A DNA stretch of 64,000 bases from DATMFV01 sp964651005 (GTDB lineage: Bacteria > Verrucomicrobiota > Verrucomicrobiia > Chthoniobacterales > Chthoniobacteraceae). The translations under genes were made by a program, and so were the position numbers. Below the pieces are notes generated by a model. It was not told the DNA's origin, searched no databases, and saw only the letters and a program-made list of their open reading frames with translations. Location of the stretch: contig CAZYVL010000001.1 of the NCBI GenBank assembly GCA_964651005.1, positions 11,327-75,326 of the forward strand, given 5' to 3'. This document shows positions 1-7,833 of the stretch, in pieces; the stretch's first letter is position 1; every line of letters begins with the position of its first letter.

Positions 1-1299
1 CTGCTCAAGGCGACGCTCGACCGCTTCTCGGGAGAAGCCTCCGGGGACAGCCTCGCCGCGAGCGAGGTTTACCGCAAGAGCACGGCCCGGCTCCCCGCCG
101 ATCCGGAGTTTCGCATTTTCGCGCGGGTGGAGGAGTTCATGGACCGGCTCATCGGGCTGGCGGAGGTCCAGGGGAAGACGATTGACGCCGCGCGGGCCGG
201 TGAAATCCGCAAGGCGAAAGCCATCGCGGCGGCCACCCGGTTCGAGGGGGATCGCATTCGCGACACCTCCTTTGTCTTCAGCCCCGGGTCCGTTTCGGTT
301 CCGGTCCTCAACGGAAGCACGCTCGCGCTCACCTCTCCGGGGACGCTTCTTTACTGCGCGTTTGCCCCCATCGTTCCTGACACCTGGGAGGTTCCGAACC
401 TCGCGGCCTATCCCGCCCCAATCCAGGCCGTGGTCCATGCCCTTGGCTCCCGGCTAAACGAGCAAGGGATCGGGGTCAAGGAGTTCAAGGCGGCGTTCGG
501 GCCGGAGTTTGGCCTGCTTTCCGACTGGGGCCCGGGTGCCACCAGCGTGCCTTCCGTGGCGCTTGCCACCGAGGTGCGCGACCCCGCGCTGGCCCTGAAG
601 TTTGCTGAAGGCGGCTGCGCCGGGTGGGAGAAGGCGGAATCCAACGGGACAACGCTCTGGAGTGCTCCTTCGAGCGGCGGCGCGCTCTCTCCAGCCGTGG
701 CGTTGACGCCGAAGTTTCTGATCGTCGGCCTCAACGCCGAGGCCACCCGTGCGCTCGCCGCCAAAACAACGGCGACGGGTGCGGAGAGCGGGACGCTGGC
801 CAAATCCCCCGGCTACACGGGCGCGCTCCAGACGGTCGGCAATCCCTCCGTGTCGCTCGGCTATCTCGACGTCAAGAGCACCTTCGAGCGCCTTTACGGA
901 ACGCTGCGCCCGGCTGCGATGCTCTGGGCGGGGTTTGTCCCGAATCTGGCGACGTATGTGGACGCGGCCAAGCTCCCGACCACCGAGCCGATCAGCAAGC
1001 ATCTGCTGCCCACCGTGTTTTCCTCCTCGCAGACCGAGGATGGGTTCCTGAGCGAAAGCACCGGATCGGTGACGCTGACGCAAGGGGCTGGCACCTTGGC
1101 GACGGCGGGGGCGGGCTTCTTCTTCTGGCAGCAGTTCCAGGGGGCTCGCGTCCCCCGGGGGGCCGCTCCGGCTCCGGCCACNNNNNNNNNNNNNNNNNNN
1201 NNNNNNNNNNNNNNNNNNNNNNNNNNNNNNNNNNNNNNNNNNNNNNNNNNNNNNNNNNNNNNNNNNNNNNNNNNNNNNNNNGCTCCGGCCACTCCCTGA
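1..1299 (+). CDS. Hypothetical protein, 5'-truncated by the window and interrupted by an assembly gap
   Basis: The frame is open from base 1 (first codons L-L-K-A-T-L-D) with no stop before the gap, so the true start lies upstream; the GTG at 127 is only internal. The visible part has a segment with Ser-Leu-Ala-Ala-Ser-x-x-Tyr and evenly spaced hydrophobic stretches, loosely recalling DUF3352-type secreted or membrane-anchored proteins of unknown function. That likeness is an impression, not an assignment. The C-terminus is Ala/Pro-rich and the 100-N gap falls inside it. The frame reaches TGA at 1297-1299 only if the gap length is taken literally, so the last residues are unreliable. Confidence 0.6.
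   Translation: MLKATLDRFSGEASGDSLAASEVYRKSTARLPADPEFRIFARVEEFMDRLIGLAEVQGKTIDAARAGEIRKAKAIAAATRFEGDRIRDTSFVFSPGSVSVPVLNGSTLALTSPGTLLYCAFAPIVPDTWEVPNLAAYPAPIQAVVHALGSRLNEQGIGVKEFKAAFGPEFGLLSDWGPGATSVPSVALATEVRDPALALKFAEGGCAGWEKAESNGTTLWSAPSSGGALSPAVALTPKFLIVGLNAEATRALAAKTTATGAESGTLAKSPGYTGALQTVGNPSVSLGYLDVKSTFERLYGTLRPAAMLWAGFVPNLATYVDAAKLPTTEPISKHLLPTVFSSSQTEDGFLSESTGSVTLTQGAGTLATAGAGFFFWQQFQGARVPRGAAPAPAXXXXXXXXXXXXXXXXXXXXXXXXXXXXXXXXXXAPATP
1182..1281. other. Assembly gap of 100 N
   Basis: A run of exactly 100 N, the conventional placeholder for a scaffold gap of unknown size. The 11 bases just left of it (1171-1181) are identical to the 11 just right (1282-1292, gctccggccac), so the two contig ends probably overlap and little or no sequence may be missing. 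Confidence 0.95.
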
Positions 1300-1301
1300 T
1301 T

Positions 1302-1322
1302 CTGCCGGGAGCAGGCTTTTTT
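1302..1322 (+). terminator. Possible weak intrinsic terminator
   Basis: Three bases after the stop of the first gene there is a short hairpin (ctgc, loop cggga, gcag) followed by GC and six T. The stem is only 4 bp, so efficiency is doubtful, but its position and T run fit a terminator for the upstream gene. Confidence 0.35.
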
Positions 1323-1420
1323 CGCGGGCGGGAGAGACGGCAGGCATCCGCCCGGCTGGGCTGGCGCGATGACCAAATTTGGGCTTGTCCGAATTTTCCG
1401 TTCGTGATTCCCAGAAAGGC

Positions 1421-1429
1421 TGTTATAGT
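1421..1429 (+). promoter_or_regulatory. Extended -10 promoter for the 106-aa gene
   Basis: tgttatagt matches an extended -10 (TG-n-TATAGT). The expected start point, 6-7 bases downstream, falls within one or two bases of the ATG at 1438, so a leaderless mRNA is predicted. No good -35 hexamer is present, which is tolerated with an extended -10. Based on sequence only. Confidence 0.4.
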
Positions 1430-1437
1430 GTCAATCT

Positions 1438-1758
1438 ATGCCTATTCAGAAGAAAACCGCTTTTTCGCGCCGCCTTCCTGACCTCGTAACGGAAGAGCTG
1501 GTCAGCGCGCTTTCGCGCAAAAGCTCTTTCGAATTCAAGCAGTTGTTTGACATCGTGCATGAGAACTTGCGCGCCCGCAATGCCGCCAGCGGAGGCGAGG
1601 AGATGCTTCGCCTGCGGGCTTACGAAAAGCTGCAAAACCTGGTTGCCCGTGGAATGGTCAAAAAGACCGGCAAAAAATACCGTGGCCTGGCTGCCCTGGC
1701 CTCCTTGCAGACTCCGGCGAACCCGTCGTCCGACGCTCCCGCCGCTGCGGTAGCCTGA
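1438..1758 (+). CDS. Small basic hypothetical protein, possibly a winged-helix DNA-binding protein
   Basis: A 106-aa protein. The first 25 residues are basic, then predicted helices follow around residues 28-75, and a segment near 64-85 (K-L-Q-N-L-V-A-R-G-M-V-K-K-T-G-K-K-Y-R-G) resembles the last helix and wing of a winged-helix fold. The tail is Ala/Pro/Ser-rich and likely disordered. It stands alone between a hypothetical gene and nuoA, with its own extended -10 promoter and no Shine-Dalgarno. I do not recognise a named family; DNA binding is inferred from charge and helix pattern. Confidence 0.6.
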   Translation: MPIQKKTAFSRRLPDLVTEELVSALSRKSSFEFKQLFDIVHENLRARNAASGGEEMLRLRAYEKLQNLVARGMVKKTGKKYRGLAALASLQTPANPSSDAPAAAVA

Positions 1759-1774
1759 GCCGGCTCACGGCCTG

Positions 1775-1804
1775 ACTGCCCAACTGCCCAACTGCCCAAC
1801 TGCG
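1775..1804 (+). repeat. 8-bp tandem repeat upstream of nuoA
   Basis: The unit actgccca occurs three times in perfect tandem (1775-1798) followed by a partial copy. It lies in the 100-bp spacer between the 106-aa gene and nuoA. No function is evident. Confidence 0.7.
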
Positions 1805-1858
1805 CTTCACACCGTCCCCTAATCAGCCCGCTCACGAGCCCGCCAACCAGCCCGGGTT

Positions 1859-2233
1859 ATGCAGAAAGAGTACCTTCCCATCCTGCTCCAGGTCGTCGTT
1901 GCGATCGGCTTTGCCGCCTCCGCGCTGTTATTTAGCGTGATTCTTGGCAAAGCCGGACGCCGCGTCGGCGCCAAAGACACTCCCTACGAATGCGGAATGC
2001 TGCCGGAAACCAGCGGCCAGCCGCGCTTCGCCGTGAAGTTTTACCTCGTGGCGATGCTCTTCATCCTCTTCGATCTGGAAGTGGTCTTCATGTACCCCTG
2101 GGCGGTGGTGTTCCGGGATTTTGTGAAGGAGCAGGGGATGACCATCCTCTGGAGTATGCTCAGTTTCGTGAGCATCCTCACGGTGGGCTACGCCTACGCG
2201 ATCAAAAAAGGCGTGCTGAACTGGAAGAACTGA
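1859..2233 (+). CDS. nuoA: NADH-quinone oxidoreductase subunit A
   Basis: A 124-aa polytopic protein with three predicted transmembrane segments (about 7-30, 62-85, 95-115). The loop after TM1 carries the conserved Y-E-C-G-x-x-P pattern, and TM2 is followed by the typical F-D-L-E-V-V-F-x-x-P-W signature. NuoA belongs to the membrane arm of respiratory complex I, next to the quinone site. The next gene is convergent, so nuoB and the other complex I genes are not here. No clear ribosome-binding site precedes the ATG. The assignment is secure; the isolation from other nuo genes is unusual. Confidence 0.93.
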   Translation: MQKEYLPILLQVVVAIGFAASALLFSVILGKAGRRVGAKDTPYECGMLPETSGQPRFAVKFYLVAMLFILFDLEVVFMYPWAVVFRDFVKEQGMTILWSMLSFVSILTVGYAYAIKKGVLNWKN

Positions 2234-2278
2234 CGCGCGCGATCTCCGCGAAGCCTTAGGAAAAGCCTTGGGAAAACC

Positions 2279-5071
2279 TTAGGCTCCCGTGTTGTCCGTG
2301 CCATTCGCACTTTCAGCGTCCTCCGCACTCTCGGCGATCAGGCTGCCGACGACTTGCTCCAGTTCGGTGATGTCGTAAGGCTTCGCGATCACCCCGGCGA
2401 AGCCGTAGTCGCGGAAGCGGCTCATGATCGGGTCCATCGCATAGCCGCTGGAAACGACCGCCTTGGCCTTCGGGTCGATCTCGCGCAGCTTGACGACGGC
2501 CTCCTTGCCGCCCATGCCGCCGGGGATCGTCAGATCCATGATGACGACATCGAACGGCTTGCCGCGCTCCATCGCCTCGCGGTACATCCGCAGCGCCGTT
2601 TCGGCATTGTACGCCTGCTCGACGGTATAGCCGAGCGGGGTGAGCGCGTAGGCCACCAGCTCGCAGATGACCTCCTCGTCATCGAGCACGAGGATGTTCC
2701 CCTGCCGGGTGAGCCGGACGACGGGCGCTTCGGTTTCCGGGACGACCTCCCCTTCGGAGGCGGGGAGGTGGATGATGAAGGTCGCGCCCCCCTCGGAGGG
2801 GTTGGAGGCGAGCTGGATGAGGCCACCGTGGTTTTTGACGATGGAGTACGAGGTGGCCAGCCCGAGGCCGCTCCCCTTCGGTTTGGTGGTGAAGTACGGG
2901 TCGAAAATTTTCTTCTGGATCTCCTCCGGGATGCCGGGGCCGTCGTCCCGGACGGTGATGCGGACATAGCGGCCGGGCCGGAGGGTGGGGGGCGCGCCCT
3001 GTTCGCCGACCTCCAGGTTCTTCCCGGTGACGTGCAGCATCCCGCCGTTGGCCATCGCCTGCACGGCGTTCACGGCGAGGTTGCTGATGACCTGGCTGAT
3101 CTGCCCGGCGTCGATCTCGACGGGCCAGAGATCCTCGGGAATGGAAAACTCCGAGCGGATGTTGGTCCCGCTCAGCGAAAAGCCAACCGTGTCGAGCACG
3201 AGCTGGCGCATGGAGGCGGTTTTCTTGATCGGCGCGCCTCCCTTGGCAAAGGTGAGGAGCTGCTGGGCGAGGTCTTGCGCGCGCAGGCTTGCTTTCTTGG
3301 ACGCCTCCACCCGCTCGCGCACCCCGCTCCCGGCCTTGCTCTCCTCTTTGGCTTGGGCGAGCGCGAGTGAAAGGTTGCCGATGATGGCGGTGAGCAGGTT
3401 GTTGAAGTCGTGGGCGATCCCCCCTGCGGCGAGGCCGAGCGATTCGAGCTTTTCCGCCTTCTGCCGCTCTTCCTCGGCCCGGCTTTTCTCGGTGATGTCG
3501 CGGAGGACGAGGACGGTGCCGAGCTTGCGTTCCTGCCGGTTGCGGATCGGCGCGGCGCTCAGTTCGACGATGCGTTCGGTCCCCTCGCGGGAAACCAGGA
3601 TCATCGACGCGCCGAGCTGTTCGGGGCGGTCGAGGAGGAGGCTCTCTTCCACGGGGCGGCGGCGGCGGGCGGAGAGAAGCGAGAGCACTTCGCCCAGCGG
3701 GCGGTCGGCCGCTTCGGGCTGCGTCCAGCCGGTGAGATCCTCGGCCACCGGGTTCACCATCATGACGCGGCCATCGTTATCGGTGGTGATGCACCCTTCC
3801 CGGATGGAGCGGAGCGTCACGGTGAGCATCTCCTGCTCGGCGGCAATATCCTCCTCGTAGCGTTTGCGCTCGCGCTCGGCGGTGTCGCGCATGGCGGTGT
3901 AGTCGCCGTGGAGCCGCGCTTTCTCGGAGGCGAGCACCTCCGCCTCCTGCTTGCGGGCGATCTCCGCGGCGGCGCGCGTGGCGAAGAGCTGGAGCGTCTG
4001 CCGGGCGACGCCGACGTTCTCCATCGGCGCGCGGCTGATGACCCCGATGAGGCCGACGGTGCCGCCGCCAACGTCGCAGAGCGTGGTGCCGACGAAGCTC
4101 TCGGCTTCCAGGGACTGGAGGATGGCGTCGTGCGGACACGCCTCCCGGGCGGCGCGCGGGTAGGCCGCGAAGCCGTTCGCCAGCGCCTCCTCGAAGGCGG
4201 TGCCCGCCAGGTTATGGTCGCTCTTGCTGCGGATGCGCCCGCGCTCGGCCAGCATGAGCGAGCAGATGCCGGTGCCGGGGCGGGCGTCGGCTTCCAGCAC
4301 GAAGGCGAAGTCGTTCTGGAGCACCTGCGAGAGCTGCTGGAGGAGCGTGCGGACAAACGCCTCGCCGGTGAGCGAGGAGACGCCCAGGGAGATATGGTGC
4401 ACGGTCTCCTGTGAATGCCGCCGCTCGGAGGCGTCGTGGATCGAAACGACAAAGGTGCGCCGACCCGGGTTGGCGACCTCGGCCACGGAGACCTCCGCCG
4501 GAAACGTGACAAAGTTCTGCCGCTGGCCAAACGCCATGAAAGTCCCGCGCCCGAGGGTCGCCACGTCGTGCAGGAAGTTGCGCTGCGGAATGAGCCGGGC
4601 GATCCCCTGCCCCTTGAGCCGCCCCGGCTCGTACCCGAACATCATCTCCGTGGCCGGGTTGCACCACTGGATGAGGCCGTTCATCTCCAGCGTCAGGATG
4701 GCGTCGGGGCTGGCCTCGACGAGCGAACGGGTGAACGCGGTGTCCCGCTCCAGCCGGGCGGCGTGCTCCCCGTGCAGCCGGAAGAGGAGCCAGAAGGCGA
4801 TGCCGAGCCCGCTGAGGGCGGCCAGCGCGGCGAGGCCGTAGGCGGCGGTCTGGAGGAACTCCATCCAGTCGAAGCCGATGCTGCTCGCCGCCGTGACGCG
4901 GTAGAAGCGGATCGCTGCCAGGACGGTGGTGAACGCCAGGACGAAGAGAGAAGCGAACCCGAGCAGAAGCGCGGCCAGCAGCCGGACGCGAAAGTCCGGC
5001 GCCCTCAGCAGCCAGAAACGGCGGCGGGGAGGGAGAGCGGGGAGGCGTTCTGGCCCACTCTTCGCGGACAT
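2279..5071 (-). CDS. Membrane-bound hybrid sensor histidine kinase with C-terminal receiver
   Basis: A 930-aa protein. Two transmembrane helices (about 28-55 and 73-98) with a short loop anchor it. They are followed by a PAS domain (about 110-225), a GAF-like domain (235-385), a coiled linker, a second PAS (430-545), a HisKA dimerisation domain with phospho-acceptor His554 in I-A-H-D-F-N-N-L-L, a HATPase domain with N box and D-D-G-P-G-I-P, and a receiver with phospho-acceptor Asp846. The H-D-F-N-N-L-L motif is typical of NtrB-like and other hybrid kinases with a terminal receiver. It starts 3 bp after apt, so the two are probably co-transcribed. The signal sensed is unknown; no partner regulator is adjacent. 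Confidence 0.9.
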   Translation of the reverse strand: MSAKSGPERLPALPPRRRFWLLRAPDFRVRLLAALLLGFASLFVLAFTTVLAAIRFYRVTAASSIGFDWMEFLQTAAYGLAALAALSGLGIAFWLLFRLHGEHAARLERDTAFTRSLVEASPDAILTLEMNGLIQWCNPATEMMFGYEPGRLKGQGIARLIPQRNFLHDVATLGRGTFMAFGQRQNFVTFPAEVSVAEVANPGRRTFVVSIHDASERRHSQETVHHISLGVSSLTGEAFVRTLLQQLSQVLQNDFAFVLEADARPGTGICSLMLAERGRIRSKSDHNLAGTAFEEALANGFAAYPRAAREACPHDAILQSLEAESFVGTTLCDVGGGTVGLIGVISRAPMENVGVARQTLQLFATRAAAEIARKQEAEVLASEKARLHGDYTAMRDTAERERKRYEEDIAAEQEMLTVTLRSIREGCITTDNDGRVMMVNPVAEDLTGWTQPEAADRPLGEVLSLLSARRRRPVEESLLLDRPEQLGASMILVSREGTERIVELSAAPIRNRQERKLGTVLVLRDITEKSRAEEERQKAEKLESLGLAAGGIAHDFNNLLTAIIGNLSLALAQAKEESKAGSGVRERVEASKKASLRAQDLAQQLLTFAKGGAPIKKTASMRQLVLDTVGFSLSGTNIRSEFSIPEDLWPVEIDAGQISQVISNLAVNAVQAMANGGMLHVTGKNLEVGEQGAPPTLRPGRYVRITVRDDGPGIPEEIQKKIFDPYFTTKPKGSGLGLATSYSIVKNHGGLIQLASNPSEGGATFIIHLPASEGEVVPETEAPVVRLTRQGNILVLDDEEVICELVAYALTPLGYTVEQAYNAETALRMYREAMERGKPFDVVIMDLTIPGGMGGKEAVVKLREIDPKAKAVVSSGYAMDPIMSRFRDYGFAGVIAKPYDITELEQVVGSLIAESAEDAESANGTDNTGA

Positions 5072-5074
5072 CGC

Positions 5075-5668
5075 CTAAAACGGGATGAAGGAACGGATCG
5101 GCACGCCGCGCAGCGCGGCGCGGCCTTGGAGAAATTCCAGCTCGACGAGGAACTGCGCCTCGACGAGCTGCCCCCCCGCCTTCGCGATCAGCCGGGCGGC
5201 GGCTGCGGCGGTGCCGCCGGTGGCCAGCAGATCGTCGATGAGCACGATCTTTTCGCCGGGGGCGATGGCGTCGGCGTGCATTTCGATCTCCGCCTCTCCG
5301 TACTCCAGGGCGTAGGAGACGCGCTCCGTGCGCCACGGGAGCTTGCCCTTCTTGCGCACCGGCACAAACCCGATCCCCAGGGCGTACGCCGCCGCCGCGC
5401 CGAAGAGGAACCCCCGGGCGTCAATGCCGACAACCTTGTCGATCTCCCGCCCGGCGTTGGCCTGGATGAAACAGTCGATCGCGTGCCGAAAGAGGGTTCC
5501 GTCCGCGAGGAGCGGGGTGATGTCCTTAAAGAGGATGCCTGGTTTGGGGAAACCGGGCACATCGCGGATCGCGGCCTTGAGCCGTGCCAGGCTTTCCGGA
5601 TCGGCGCCGGGGCCTGCGGAGGTCCGGGGCGCGGGGGAGGCGGGAGAAACGCCGGGAGAATGGGCCAT
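5075..5668 (-). CDS. apt: Adenine phosphoribosyltransferase
   Basis: Converts adenine and PRPP to AMP (purine salvage, cytoplasm). The family N-terminal signature F-P-K-P-G-I-L-F-K-D-I-T-P-L-L and the PRPP-binding motif V-L-I-D-D-L-L-A-T-G-G-T are present. From the ATG at 5668 the protein is 197 aa, about 20 longer than usual because of a Pro/Ala/Ser-rich leader; an ATG at 5716 would lengthen it further. The hybrid kinase gene follows after 3 bp. Confidence 0.92.
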   Translation of the reverse strand: MAHSPGVSPASPAPRTSAGPGADPESLARLKAAIRDVPGFPKPGILFKDITPLLADGTLFRHAIDCFIQANAGREIDKVVGIDARGFLFGAAAAYALGIGFVPVRKKGKLPWRTERVSYALEYGEAEIEMHADAIAPGEKIVLIDDLLATGGTAAAAARLIAKAGGQLVEAQFLVELEFLQGRAALRGVPIRSFIPF

Positions 5669-6052
5669 TCCTCTGCTCTTATCAGGAAAAGCGGCCTTTG
5701 GGAACCGCAGATTCATCGTGGCGGCCTTGAAACGGGGAGGGCAGAAACGGAGGGCTTCCCCGGGAGGAAAATGCCGGGGCGGGAATCTTTTGCCGCTTTT
5801 TCTCCAGCCCGGGCGTGGAAAGAATCGTTTGCCAACCTCCCTGGGTTGAGATAAAAGAAGCGACGCTGACCATCTGTGTTAGTGGGAAACCTACGCCGTT
5901 GATGCCGTCGATACCACCTGCGTCGGCCTGTTTATGCAGGCTCGCGGCAGCCGGGTTTTGAAGGTGCAAGGCAAGGGCGCAAGGGCGCACGAGGGTGTCC
6001 CGCCCCCCTGAAACACTTCCGGCAGCAGATTCCAGCACAGCCCATCCGTCGC
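5669..6052. other. Divergent intergenic region between apt and the barrel gene
   Basis: 384 bp between divergent genes, presumably holding both promoters. Visible features are a 5-bp stem with a 6-base loop at 5926-5941 (gcctg/caggc) and a short reiteration (gcaaggGCGCAAGGGCGCAC) near 5968-5988. No gene, and no riboswitch I can recognise with confidence. Confidence 0.5.
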
Positions 6053-7417
6053 ATGATTTACAAACTCCTCTCCTGTTCGCCCCTGGCGCTCCTCTTGGCC
6101 GCCGCTCCGTTGCTTGCGCAGGAGGCTTCCGACTCGGGTTCCTCGTCCGGTTCCGGTGCTTCCTACGGCTACAACGCCGCCTCCGAGGCTGCGGACTCCA
6201 CCGTCACGACGGTGGAAACCACCACTCTGGGCGCCCCGGAGGAGAGCGAGGCCACGAGCTTCTTCTTTCCCGGCGGCTACGGCTACCTCCCGGAGTCGAT
6301 CTCTCCCGGCCTCGACGATTACGCCCGCCCGCCGATCGACTTTTCGCTGACCATCCAGCAGGGTTATAACGACAATATTTACTCCAGTTCGGGCGATTCG
6401 GACCGCGCCCCGAAAAAAGGGAGCGCGACGACGCAGGCTTCCGCCGGGATCAACCTGTTGCTGAAAACCCCGCGTGCTTTCTTCTCGCTGGGCGGGGATG
6501 CCGGGGCACTCTACTACTGGGACAAGGAAGACAAGCAAGTCTCGCCCATCGGCTCGCTCTCCTCGGCGTTCGCCTACAGCCTGACGCCCCGCCTCAACCT
6601 GACGGCCCGCGTGAACGCGGGTTACTACACCCAGCCGAACCTCACGCTGCCCAACGCGCCGACCGGGTTTAACTCCGGCGATTATTTTAACCTCGGCTCG
6701 CTCTTTGACGTCAACTATCGCTGGACGCCGGTGTTCTCCACGAGCACCACCTTCGGCGTCAACACGCAGGTTTTCCAGGAGAGCTACGCGGAAGATTCCA
6801 ATTATCTTGAGTCGTACGTGGGCCAGTCGTTCCGCTACCTGTTTGCTCCCCGGTTCACCGGGGTGGCGGAGGTGCGCTTCTCGGACATCGGCTATCATCG
6901 CAGCGATCGGGATTCCCAAACCGAGTCGGTGCTGGCCGGTTTCGACTGGATGATGTCCTCCCGCCTGACGAGCACGTTCCGGGGTGGTGTTTCCTTCCGC
7001 CAGTTTGAGCTCGACGGGATCGACGATGCCGCTTCGCCTTACGTCGAAACGGGCGTCGGCTATCGTTACGGTCGCGGTTCCATGCTCCAGTGGACCACCC
7101 GCTTCGGCTTCGAGGAGCCGAGAGACATCTACCAGAAAAACCAGACCTTCCGCACCGGTCTGGTTGTGAGCCAGGTGCTGACGCCACGGATCAATGCCTC
7201 CCTCGGGGTCAACTACGCCTACGAAAAGGATGAGGACACCCGGCTGGACCACGACTACGTTCAGCAACTCATCACCGGAAGCGCCCGCGTCGAGTATATC
7301 GCCACGCGCTGGCTGACGGTCTTCGGGAACTACCGGCATTCGGAAAACGTCTCAGACTTTGAGGGGGCCGACTACGGACGGAACGAAGTGACGCTTGGCG
7401 CCACGCTGCATTTCTGA
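6053..7417 (+). CDS. Outer-membrane beta-barrel protein of an exopolysaccharide locus
   Basis: A 454-aa protein with a signal peptide (hydrophobic core about 6-20, cleavage after A-L-L-A-Q or nearby), a Ser/Gly-rich linker, then alternating aromatic/polar strands to a C-terminal aromatic residue (A-T-L-H-F), as expected of a Bam-inserted barrel. Repeats such as Y-x-Y-x-x-x-P-R-L-N resemble BBP2-type barrel proteins encoded beside Wza/Wzc-like genes. The tyrosine autokinase and SLBB export genes follow on the same strand, so a role as the outer-membrane pore or accessory barrel for polysaccharide secretion is inferred. Confidence 0.75.
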   Translation: MIYKLLSCSPLALLLAAAPLLAQEASDSGSSSGSGASYGYNAASEAADSTVTTVETTTLGAPEESEATSFFFPGGYGYLPESISPGLDDYARPPIDFSLTIQQGYNDNIYSSSGDSDRAPKKGSATTQASAGINLLLKTPRAFFSLGGDAGALYYWDKEDKQVSPIGSLSSAFAYSLTPRLNLTARVNAGYYTQPNLTLPNAPTGFNSGDYFNLGSLFDVNYRWTPVFSTSTTFGVNTQVFQESYAEDSNYLESYVGQSFRYLFAPRFTGVAEVRFSDIGYHRSDRDSQTESVLAGFDWMMSSRLTSTFRGGVSFRQFELDGIDDAASPYVETGVGYRYGRGSMLQWTTRFGFEEPRDIYQKNQTFRTGLVVSQVLTPRINASLGVNYAYEKDEDTRLDHDYVQQLITGSARVEYIATRWLTVFGNYRHSENVSDFEGADYGRNEVTLGATLHF

Positions 7418-7833
7418 TCCGCCACCAGCCCTGGCCTTCCGTGGTCTTCCGGTTTGTGGTCTGTTTTGGCATTTTGCGGAGCCGCATTTTCGCCGCCGAT
7501 CCCCGGAGAGGCCGCCAGGTGAGAGGTTCGGTCCCCCAAAAAACGCTCGAAAGGGCTTGCACTTTCACTCGCCTCGGGTAAATCAGGCAACTCCTTTTAC
7601 CGATTGATCTGGATGCCTTAAAAAAAGCTTAAAAAAGCAAAACGGCGGCGCACAGCGACCTTGCCTTTCGACTCTTTCCTCCCGGTGGCGATTCCCGCCC
7701 CCCACGGTTTGACTTCAACCGGGAGCCTCGCCGGAGGATCGGTTCTCCGCCACGGGGCCGTGGAAGTTGGGCTTGCGCTGCGACGGCCAGTGCGTAGTTT
7801 CAGCCGAATCCGCTCCTTACTCCCTTGTCCCCA
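7418..7833 (+). other. Intergenic region before the autokinase gene
   Basis: 416 bp between the barrel gene and the autokinase gene. An A-rich stretch (taaaaaaagcttaaaaaagc) sits at about 7619-7638. No terminator or promoter is clear enough to call, and I see no gene. Confidence 0.4.

Noticed and set aside
5870..5960. Possible cyclic di-GMP riboswitch before the barrel gene
   Set aside because: A ggcagccgggtt segment and a small hairpin are present, but the GCAAAGC-like and GAAA-loop signatures of the GEMM class are missing, so it is not called.
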